Origin: Vulcanimicrobiota bacterium
GTDB taxonomy: Bacteria > Vulcanimicrobiota > Vulcanimicrobiia > Vulcanimicrobiales > Vulcanimicrobiaceae
Length of the DNA stretch: 9,659 bases
Direction of reading: 5' to 3'
Assembly: GCA_019233415.1 (NCBI GenBank)
Contig: JAFAMK010000448.1
Coordinates: forward strand, 1-9,659
In this document: positions 1-5,523 of the stretch, piece by piece
Layout: each line of letters begins with the position of its first letter
How positions within the stretch are numbered: position 1 is the first letter of the stretch
Made by a program: the position numbers and the translations under genes
The notes under the pieces: model-generated
What the model was told of the DNA's origin: nothing
The model's input: only the letters and a program-made list of their open reading frames with translations
Databases searched by the model: none

Positions 1-42
1 CGTGAGGCCGAGCACGACCGCGAGCGGGACGAGTCTGTTCAT
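1..42 (-). CDS. N-terminus of a probable secreted or membrane protein (runs off left edge)
   Basis: Only 14 codons are visible, reading MNRLVPLAVVLGLT. A positively charged start followed by a hydrophobic stretch looks like the beginning of a signal peptide or first membrane helix. The start is chosen because a very strong ribosome site, AAGGAGGA, lies at 54-61 on the same strand, with 11 bases between it and the ATG. A second in-frame ATG at 52-54 sits inside or directly against that ribosome site and is unlikely to be used. The gene lies downstream of the peptidase gene on the same strand, separated by hairpins, so it probably has its own promoter. The function cannot be judged from this fragment. 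Confidence 0.55.
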   Translation of the reverse strand, partial: MNRLVPLAVVLGLT

Positions 43-53
43 GTCGGGTTCCA

Positions 54-61
54 TCCTCCTT
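54..61 (-). promoter_or_regulatory. Strong Shine-Dalgarno site of the left-edge gene
   Basis: The minus strand reads AAGGAGGA, close to a full match to the 16S rRNA anti-SD sequence. It lies 11 bases before the ATG at 42, which is longer than the usual 5-9 bases. The site decides the start at 42 over the in-frame ATG at 54. A possible -10 (TATGTT at 95-100, minus) lies upstream, but I see no matching -35. Confidence 0.6.
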
Positions 62-117
62 CGTTCGCAGCGTACGCGGCGGCGGAGGGGACCCAACATA
101 CCGGAAATCGGGTAGAA

Positions 118-176
118 GGCTTCGGACCGCCTGAACGGCGCTCCGAAGCCCGGCCTCGGGACAGGCCCGAGGCCGG
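118..176 (-). terminator. Two back-to-back hairpins after the peptidase gene, probable terminator
   Basis: Directly after the peptidase stop codon (177-179) come two perfect inverted repeats. The first met by a minus-strand transcript has 11-base arms at 166-176 and 150-160 with a 5-base loop. The second has 9-base arms at 142-150 and 118-126, a C-C mismatch, 4 more pairs (128-131 with 137-140) and a 5-base loop. The arms touch at base 150. The following minus-strand sequence is only weakly T-rich (TTCTACCCGATTT), so this is not a textbook intrinsic terminator. It could also act as a 3'-end stabiliser. A terminator is the likeliest reading because the next gene has its own strong ribosome site. 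Confidence 0.55.
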
Positions 177-1385
177 CTAGAGGCCCGACACCCCGTTCAG
201 CGAGCCGAGGCCCGCGATGGGTTGATAGCCGGTGCCGCCGACGGGGCGGAAGCCGGCGGGGTGGCGGTAGGAGTAGCCGGGGGCGGCGGGGCGGCCGGAG
301 AGGGCGTAGGCCGCGGCGACGAGCGGGGCGCCGACGCTGGTGCCGCCGGCGACGAGCCAGCCGCCGGCCGCGGCGTCGAACGTCGCGACGCCGGTCTGCG
401 GGTCGGCGACGGCGGCGAGGTCGACCGCGGAGCGGGTCGTGCAGGACGTGCCGGTCTGCCAGCGCGGTGTCGGCACGAACGCGCTGCAGCCGTGCCCCGT
501 GTACTCCCACGGCGACTCGCTCCAGCCGCCGCTCGCGGCGCGCAGCGACGTGCCACCGACGGCGGTGACGTACGGCGAGGCGGCGGGGTATGCGGCGTAG
601 CCGCGGTCGCCCGAGCTGGCGGTGACCGCGATCCCCTGGTGGTGGTAGTGCACGTTTTCGGCCGACTCGCCGGACCACTCCAGCGCGTAGTAGCTGTTGC
701 TGATCGCCTTCGGGCCGAGCGATGCGGCCGTGTCGACGGCTGCGCCGAGGTCGTCGAGCGACGCCGAGTCGGCCTCGACGAGCACGATCGTGCAGCGCGG
801 GCACGCCGCCGAGACCATCTGCAGGTCGAGCGCGGTCTCTTCGGCCCAGGCACCGTTCGGTGCAGGAAGCGCCGTTCGCCCGCGCTGGTCGATCTTGCGG
901 AAGCAGCCGTTCGCGCTGGTGCAGTCGCCGAGCCCGAACGCGCTGCGGTAGACCGCCAGGTCCGACTCGGCGCCCGGGGCGTCGTACGCGTCGACGACCG
1001 CGACCAGGCCGCCCGCGTTCTGCGAGGGGAGCGCGTACGCGCTCTGCAGGTCGGCCGGATGGAGGCCGGGGATCAGCGCGGCCGGCTGGTTCGGGTTCGC
1101 CGACGGCGCGGCGTTCAGGTTGATCGCGAGCGTGCAGCTCGCCGTCCCCGGCGCCGGCAGCCCCGTGCAGGCGAACTGCGCGCCGGGCATCCCCATCGCG
1201 CTCTCGCCTGGAAGGCCCATCGCGCTTTCGCCGGGCATCCCCATCGCCGACTCGCTCGTGCCGCGCGCGCCGCCTCCGACCGCCGCGGCCGGGACGGAGC
1301 CGCTTCCGGCGCAGCCGGCGCCGAGCGCGGCGACCAGCGCGAGAACCATCACCCGGATCGAATGCGGCGTGCGATGCAATGGCAT
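177..1385 (-). CDS. Secreted sedolisin-like (peptidase S53 family) serine-carboxyl peptidase
   Basis: A 402-residue protein predicted to cut proteins outside the cytoplasm using the Glu-Asp-Ser triad of sedolisins. Residues 1-25 form a signal sequence ending in LGAGC; this is an imperfect lipobox (Gly at -3), so lipoprotein or ordinary secretion are both possible. Residues 45-68 are three octapeptide repeats. The catalytic domain starts near 126 (VAVVDAYDAP). It holds the S53 spacing E183-x3-D187 in AEETALDLQM, the oxyanion Asp in SGD (D260), the nucleophile S350 in GGTSVGAP, and a C-terminal GLGSLNG. Paired cysteines (155/161, 195/198, 300/315) fit an exported fold. There is no long pro-domain, and the C-terminal calcium-site region looks short. 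The ATG at 1385 is chosen for AAGGAG at 1398-1403; an in-frame ATG at 1412 is too close to the predicted promoter. The family call is firm; substrate is unknown. It is divergent from the LuxR-type regulator. Confidence 0.88.
   Translation of the reverse strand: MPLHRTPHSIRVMVLALVAALGAGCAGSGSVPAAAVGGGARGTSESAMGMPGESAMGLPGESAMGMPGAQFACTGLPAPGTASCTLAINLNAAPSANPNQPAALIPGLHPADLQSAYALPSQNAGGLVAVVDAYDAPGAESDLAVYRSAFGLGDCTSANGCFRKIDQRGRTALPAPNGAWAEETALDLQMVSAACPRCTIVLVEADSASLDDLGAAVDTAASLGPKAISNSYYALEWSGESAENVHYHHQGIAVTASSGDRGYAAYPAASPYVTAVGGTSLRAASGGWSESPWEYTGHGCSAFVPTPRWQTGTSCTTRSAVDLAAVADPQTGVATFDAAAGGWLVAGGTSVGAPLVAAAYALSGRPAAPGYSYRHPAGFRPVGGTGYQPIAGLGSLNGVSGL
1182..1253 (-). repeat. Three tandem 24-base units encoding an octapeptide linker repeat
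   Basis: Three in-frame 24-base units encode ESAMGMPG, ESAMGLPG and ESAMGMPG, lying between the signal sequence and the catalytic domain of the S53-type peptidase. The units differ at synonymous positions: the serine is TCG in one copy and AGC in the others, and the Glu, Gly and Pro codons also vary. The repeat has therefore been kept at protein level for some time rather than arising by a very recent slippage. It probably forms a flexible, Gly/Pro/Met-rich spacer. Confidence 0.9.
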
Positions 1386-1427
1386 CTCGGTCGGGGGCTC
1401 CTTCGAGGGCATGGCTGCTTCCGCCGG

Positions 1428-1433
1428 ATTATA
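1428..1433 (-). promoter_or_regulatory. Predicted -10 element (TATAAT) of the peptidase gene
   Basis: The minus strand carries a perfect TATAAT in a very GC-rich setting, 43 bases before the ATG at 1385. It predicts transcription from about 1421 and a leader of about 36 bases that contains the AAGGAG ribosome site. No good TTGACA-like -35 is visible at 16-18 bases spacing, so an activator may be needed. The divergent regulator is a candidate by position only. On the plus strand the same bases read ATTATACC, so an overlapping -10 (TATACC, 1430-1435) for the regulator gene is also possible. Confidence 0.5.
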
Positions 1434-1442
1434 CCCCGGAAT

Positions 1443-4064
1443 TTGGGGGTTTCCGCGCGTCCGCCCGACGAAATCGTTTCCATCACATCCTCGCGCTTGC
1501 TGCGCGCGCGCATCAACGAACGCCTCGCCCGTGCCGCGCGCTTCCCGGTCACGCTCGTCGTCGCGCCCGCCGGGTTCGGCAAGAGCGTCGCATTGCGCGA
1601 TTTTGTTGAAACGGCGCGCCTCGACGCCGTCCGCTACGACGTCGCTCGCGAGGACCGCACGCTGCTGGGGTTCGTCCACGGGCTGAGCGCGGCGCTCGCC
1701 CCCGTTGTCCCGACCGCGCTGGCCGCGTTCCCCGCCATGCAGCAGCGGCTGATGGCGGCGGCCGACCCGGTGCTGGAGCTCACCGACTGGTTCGCGGAAC
1801 ACCTCAAGCGGACGGTCTGCACGGTCGTCGTCGACGACCTGCACCATGCCGGCGCCGACCCGAACGCCGTCGCGCTGTTGGTCGCGCTGATCGAGCGCAC
1901 CGCCGAGCGGGTCCGCTGGATCGTCGCCACCCGCTCCGACGCGGGGCTTCCGATCGCGTCGTGGATCGGCTACGGCCGGATGGACTACCCGGTCGGCGAG
2001 GACGACCTGCGCTTCACCGCCGACGAGGCGCTCGCGGCAGCCGACGACGCGCAGGCCAGCGCGGAACCGAACGAGATCGAGGCGCTGCGCGAGCTGACCG
2101 GCGGCTGGCCGATCGCGCTCGCGATCGCGCTCCGCACGCGCACGCACGCCGCCGACCTGCGGGCCGCGGCGAGCGGGACGCGCGAGATGGTCTACCGCTA
2201 CCTCGCCGAGCAGGTCTTCACGGGACTGAGCCGCGCGCAGCAGCGCTTTCTGCTGCGAACGGCCGTCTTCGCGACGTTCGACTCCGCGCTCGCCGAGGCG
2301 CTCGGCGCGGATGCGCCGTTCCTCGCCGATCTGCGCCGCAGCGTGACGTTCCTCAGCGCGACGGAATCGAACGCGCTGCGCTATCATGACCTCTTTCGCG
2401 ACTTCCTCGAGCGCGAGCTGCGGCGCGCGGGTGCGAGCGCATGGTACGACGCGCACGCGGAGGCCGGCGCGCTGCTCGAAGCGCGCGGCGACGTTGCTGC
2501 GGCGCTCGCGCTGTACGCGAAGGTTGCGGCGATCGACCCAATCGTGCGCCTCGCCGAGCGCGACGGGATCGAATTGCTCGAACGCGGCGAAAGCGAGGTC
2601 CTCGCGCAGGCGCTCGACGTGCTGCCCGACGACGTGCGCCGCGGTCACGCCGCGCTGCTCGGCGTGCGCGCGACGCTCGACGCGAACCGCGGGCGCTTCG
2701 ACGTCGCCGAACCCGGCTTCATTGCGGCGATCGCGCGCGCCGAGGATCCGCTGCGGCTTGCACTTGTTCACCGCTACGCACTCGAACTCGTGCGCCAGGA
2801 ACGCGACTGCACCGCGCTGCTCGAACCGTACGCGCACGACGAGGACGTCCCGCCCGCGCAGCGCGTCGCGATCCTGGGAACGCTCGCGACCGGCTACGCA
2901 CACGCCGGCCGCGTCGGCGACGCGCTCGCGGCGGCGCGCCGCGCGCTCGACCGCGCCGACGCGCTCGGCGACGACGCTCGCGCGCGGCTCTACCAGCAGG
3001 CCGCCTACGTGCACCAGTTCGCGCCTGCGCCCGCGCACGAGCGCGCGCGCGACTACGCGACGCTCGCCGTCGAGCTGGCGACGGCTCGCGGCCTGTACGA
3101 AGTCGCGGCGCGCGCGTACAGTGTCCTCTATACGGTCGTGAACGACGAGGACGACGACCCGATCGCGACGCTCGCGATCCTCGATCGGCTCGACGAGTGC
3201 GCGCGCAAGGGCGCAAGCCGGCAGGCGCGCGTCTTCGGCGTCGTCGCGGCGTACGCGATCGAAGTCGAACGCGGCGACGAGGCGGCGCTGGAACGCCTCG
3301 ACCGCGCGCTCGACGACGAGCGCGCCGCGCCGGCCGCCGCGCGCGCGCAGGCGCTGCTTCCCGCGTACGCTCTGCGCGCGGCATGGGAGCGCGACTTCGT
3401 CCGCGCGCACACGCTCCTCGCCGGCACCGCGCTGGCGCAGGCGACGGAAGAACGGCGTGCGCTGCGCGCGGCGGAGATCGCGCTCTACGCGTTCGCCGCC
3501 GGCCTGCACGACGACGGCGACGCCGCGCTGCGCGCCGCGCTCGACGCGCTGAGCCGCTGCGCGCGCACGACGCCGCGCACCGTGCGCGTCCTGCTCACCG
3601 CCGCGCTCGCCGAACTCGTGCGCGGGCACGCGACGAGCGCGCACCGCCACCTGGCCGAGGCCGAGCGCCGCACGGCGCCGGCGATGCGCCGCCTGCGCGC
3701 GCTCGCGCACGCGGTCCGCGCCGCCGCGCGCGTGCAGCTGGAGCAGGCCGATCCGGCCGCGCTCGCCGCCGCGCTCGAACGCCTGCGCGCGGAGCACGTC
3801 GGCGGCCTCGCGCGCCTCATCGCGGCGCTCCCGTTCGCCGCGACCGGCGAGGCCGCGGGCAACTACGCGCGCCTCACGCCCGCCGAGCGCGAAATCTTGC
3901 AACTGCTGGCGAAGGGCGCGAGTACGAAAGACATCGCCGCGCGCACCGGGCGCAGCCCGCAAACCGTGGACACGCACATTCGCTCGATCTGCCGCAAACT
4001 CTCGTGCAGCGGTCGCCGCGAAGCGGTCGCGATCGCGACCGGCGCCGGCTGGGTCGTGGCCTAG
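1443..4064 (+). CDS. MalT-like LuxR-family transcriptional regulator with STAND ATPase domain
   Basis: An 873-residue regulator (from the chosen start) with MalT/LAL architecture. It has a P-loop ATPase with Walker A APAGFGKS (41-48) and Walker B VVVDDLHH (128-135). The STAND-type signature LTGGWPIAL begins at 218, and the winged-helix motif RYHDLFRDFL lies at 313-322. A long Ala-rich helical region of TPR type spans about 330-800. A LuxR/GerE helix-turn-helix (808-873) contains LTPAEREILQLLAKG and TVDTHIRSICRKL. Such proteins bind an inducer through the helical region and ATP through the STAND domain, then oligomerise on DNA; the inducer here is unknown. The start is uncertain. TTG at 1443 matches the family's usual N-terminus (about 17 residues before the SRLL box). 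ATG at 1374 or 1362 would overlap the divergent peptidase gene. No clear ribosome site precedes 1443. It may regulate the adjacent peptidase, by position only. Confidence 0.88.
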   Translation: MGVSARPPDEIVSITSSRLLRARINERLARAARFPVTLVVAPAGFGKSVALRDFVETARLDAVRYDVAREDRTLLGFVHGLSAALAPVVPTALAAFPAMQQRLMAAADPVLELTDWFAEHLKRTVCTVVVDDLHHAGADPNAVALLVALIERTAERVRWIVATRSDAGLPIASWIGYGRMDYPVGEDDLRFTADEALAAADDAQASAEPNEIEALRELTGGWPIALAIALRTRTHAADLRAAASGTREMVYRYLAEQVFTGLSRAQQRFLLRTAVFATFDSALAEALGADAPFLADLRRSVTFLSATESNALRYHDLFRDFLERELRRAGASAWYDAHAEAGALLEARGDVAAALALYAKVAAIDPIVRLAERDGIELLERGESEVLAQALDVLPDDVRRGHAALLGVRATLDANRGRFDVAEPGFIAAIARAEDPLRLALVHRYALELVRQERDCTALLEPYAHDEDVPPAQRVAILGTLATGYAHAGRVGDALAAARRALDRADALGDDARARLYQQAAYVHQFAPAPAHERARDYATLAVELATARGLYEVAARAYSVLYTVVNDEDDDPIATLAILDRLDECARKGASRQARVFGVVAAYAIEVERGDEAALERLDRALDDERAAPAAARAQALLPAYALRAAWERDFVRAHTLLAGTALAQATEERRALRAAEIALYAFAAGLHDDGDAALRAALDALSRCARTTPRTVRVLLTAALAELVRGHATSAHRHLAEAERRTAPAMRRLRALAHAVRAAARVQLEQADPAALAAALERLRAEHVGGLARLIAALPFAATGEAAGNYARLTPAEREILQLLAKGASTKDIAARTGRSPQTVDTHIRSICRKLSCSGRREAVAIATGAGWVVA

Positions 4065-4071
4065 CGGGACG

Positions 4072-4602
4072 TCAGCGTTCGACGACGCCGGTCAGTTCGC
4101 CGAGTGCGAGCACGTGACCGGCGATTGCGTCGAGCAGCCGGCCACGGTTCGGCGTTTGATCGAAGTGCGGGGTGTAATCGACCGCGAGCAGCGTGAAGAC
4201 GTAGCGGTGCGGCCCGTGTCCGGGAAGCGGCGTCGGCGGCGCGTACGCGCGCTTCCCGAAGCCGTTGAGCCCCATCGCCACGCCGGCGTCACGGCCGAGC
4301 GCGCCGGCCGCGAGCGCGTTCGTCGCGGGATCGAGTTCGTACACGAGCGCGTGTACGAACGGCCGCAGCATCGGCGCGTCGACGTCCTCGACGACGAGCA
4401 CGAGGCACTGCGTCTGCGGCGGGGTGCCGCTCCACGCCAGCGGCGGCGACGCTTTCGACTGCGGTATCGCTGCGCCGTCGGCGAACGCATCGCTTCGGAG
4501 CGCGAGTGCGCGCGGTGCGCGCGCGAAGCGAATGTCCTCCGCGACGCGGTACTGCTCGCCCGCGCGCCAACCGCGCAGCCGGCGTCCGAGGGCGCGGATC
4601 AC
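4072..4602 (-). CDS. PEBP / YbhB-YbcL family (Raf kinase inhibitor-like) protein
   Basis: A 176-residue protein of the phosphatidylethanolamine-binding family, a small beta-fold with an anion-binding pocket; the bacterial members' roles remain unclear. Family motifs in order are SPPLAW (52-57), DVDAP (73-77, usually DPDAP), H84 in FVHALVYELDP, an AYAPPTP segment near 119-125, and GPHRYVFTLLAVD (130-142). The length fits cytoplasmic YbhB-type proteins. I see no signal peptide; the first 20 residues are Arg-rich and may be an extra N-terminal segment. The GTG start is supported by GAGGT at 4607-4611, which overlaps the stop codon of the upstream secreted-protein gene, so translation of the two is probably coupled. 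It converges on the regulator gene with a 7-base gap between stops. Family call is firm; the physiological role is unknown. Confidence 0.88.
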   Translation of the reverse strand: MIRALGRRLRGWRAGEQYRVAEDIRFARAPRALALRSDAFADGAAIPQSKASPPLAWSGTPPQTQCLVLVVEDVDAPMLRPFVHALVYELDPATNALAAGALGRDAGVAMGLNGFGKRAYAPPTPLPGHGPHRYVFTLLAVDYTPHFDQTPNRGRLLDAIAGHVLALGELTGVVER

Positions 4603-4606
4603 CGCG

Positions 4607-4611
4607 ACCTC
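4607..4611 (-). promoter_or_regulatory. Shine-Dalgarno site of the PEBP gene, overlapping the upstream stop codon
   Basis: The minus strand reads GAGGT here. Its first two bases are part of the TGA stop (4612-4610) of the secreted-protein gene, and it lies 4 bases before the GTG at 4602. This arrangement suggests translational coupling and supports the GTG start. Confidence 0.6.
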
Positions 4612-5398
4612 AGTTGATGATCAGCTCGATCGTCATGTAGACGCCGGTCTGACCCGCCGTCGTCGACGACGCTCCGCGCGCGAGGTTGACCTGCACGTCC
4701 TCGGCGGTGAAGAACGGTGCGAGCGCGCCGGCATTGACCGTCGGGCCGCTCATCGACATCATGCTCAAGCCGTTGGTCGCCGGCGAGTAGAACTCGAGCC
4801 CGGGGGCGCCCGGGTTGCCGGGGGTCGTGCCGGCGCTCGACGCGCCGCCGGTCCCCGGCGGGACGATCTGGCCGGCGCCGGCGCATGCGGTCAGGTTGTT
4901 CCCGGTGTAGGTCCCCGCCGCGGGGTTCCCGCTCGCGCTCGACGCCGTGACGGGCGAGACGGCCGGCGTCATCGGGAACGCGCCGCCGTAGCCGTTCGGA
5001 AACGCGCAGATGCCGATCCCGGTCGTCGGGGTCGCGTCGAGGTACTGCTTGACGGTGAAGCCGCTCGCGTCGTTGGTCTTGACCGAGACCGCCAGCGCGT
5101 TCTTGTAGAGGCACCCGGTCGGGGCGGCCGACTGCGGGTTCAGCGCGCCGTAGGTCAGCGTGAAGTTGGCCTCGGTCCCGGCCGCGGTGCAGACGCCGAC
5201 CGCGCTCGGCAGCAGCGTCGGGGTCGCGTTGCCTTGCGCGCCCGCGGCGCTGTACTGCGTGACGATCGAGAGCGTCGCCGTGGCGGCGGTGTTCCACTGA
5301 ATCTGCGCGCCGCCGGTCGTCGTCGACGCAGCAAACGCACTGCGCGCCGTCAGGATCGACGACGCGAGGAGCAGTGAAGCGGCGAAGAGACGTTTCAC
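4610..5398 (-). CDS. Secreted beta-rich protein of unknown family, four cysteines
   Basis: A 262-residue protein I cannot place. Residues 1-23 are a clear signal peptide (MKRLFAASLLLASSILTARS, then AFA before AS). The mature part is rich in Thr, Ser, Ala, Gly and Asn, with alternating hydrophobic residues that suggest beta strands (for example ATLSIVTQYS, NFTLTYGAL, LAVSVKTND). It has four cysteines (70, 96, 131, 172), enough for two disulfides. A Gly/Pro/Ser/Thr-rich stretch lies at about 175-200. The last strand, TGVYMTIELIIN, resembles closing strands of surface beta-sandwich proteins, but that is only a resemblance. An exported surface or matrix protein is the best inference. The GTG start follows AAAGGA with 12 bases between; no ATG is available at the signal peptide. 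The gene is followed 7 bases later by the PEBP gene. Its leader (5399-5523) is rich in inverted repeats. Confidence 0.75.
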   Translation of the reverse strand: MKRLFAASLLLASSILTARSAFAASTTTGGAQIQWNTAATATLSIVTQYSAAGAQGNATPTLLPSAVGVCTAAGTEANFTLTYGALNPQSAAPTGCLYKNALAVSVKTNDASGFTVKQYLDATPTTGIGICAFPNGYGGAFPMTPAVSPVTASSASGNPAAGTYTGNNLTACAGAGQIVPPGTGGASSAGTTPGNPGAPGLEFYSPATNGLSMMSMSGPTVNAGALAPFFTAEDVQVNLARGASSTTAGQTGVYMTIELIIN

Positions 5399-5523
5399 GT
5401 GAGGAGCAAATCCTTTGCAACCACAGGCGGGCACGGGGACCGGATGCGGTCTCACCATCCTGGCGAACCGGACCAGCCGGTACCTTTGGAGATCGGACGA
5501 GCACCAGCCGCAATTTAGGGGCT
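5399..5523 (-). other. Leader / intergenic region upstream of the secreted-protein gene
   Basis: A 125-base gap between the MFS exporter stop and the GTG start of the secreted-protein gene, the longest gap inside the minus-strand block at the right. Short inverted repeats fill it: 5406-5410 with 5414-5418, 5402-5405 with 5411-5414 (these two compete and involve the ribosome site), 5442-5446 with 5456-5460, and 5467-5471 with 5477-5481. A weak -10-like TAAATT lies at its upstream end on the minus strand (about 5512-5517), with no good -35. It may be a structured 5' leader with a promoter at its upstream end. I do not recognise a known riboswitch class, and high GC makes chance pairing likely. 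Confidence 0.35.

Noticed and set aside
177..1385. Classical lipoprotein reading of the peptidase
   Set aside because: The LGAGC sequence has Gly at the -3 position instead of Leu/Val/Ile, so lipidation was not called, only noted as possible.
222..1442. Plus-strand extension of the regulator frame across the peptidase gene
   Set aside because: It encodes Gly/Arg/Ala-rich sequence with no domain and is antisense to a well-supported peptidase. Family alignment places the regulator N-terminus near 1443.
1386..3977. Minus-strand frame that stays open from the peptidase gene through nearly the whole regulator gene
   Set aside because: The peptidase has a promoter, ribosome site and signal sequence at 1385-1433, and the extension is low-complexity Arg/Ala/Val-rich protein. 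It is the shadow of a GC-rich gene on the opposite strand.
2110..4040. Recurrent GCGATCGC-like octamers resembling cyanobacterial HIP1
   Set aside because: They fall in coding sequence as Ala/Ile/Arg codon pairs in a GC-rich gene, and no spaced or non-coding copies stand out.
2441..4117. Second long plus-strand frame inside the regulator gene
   Set aside because: Over half of its residues appear to be Arg and Ala, typical of an out-of-frame reading of GC-rich DNA.
5399..5523. A known riboswitch (c-di-GMP, c-di-AMP or similar) in the leader
   Set aside because: CAAAGG and several stems recall such RNAs, but I could not match the conserved core of any class.
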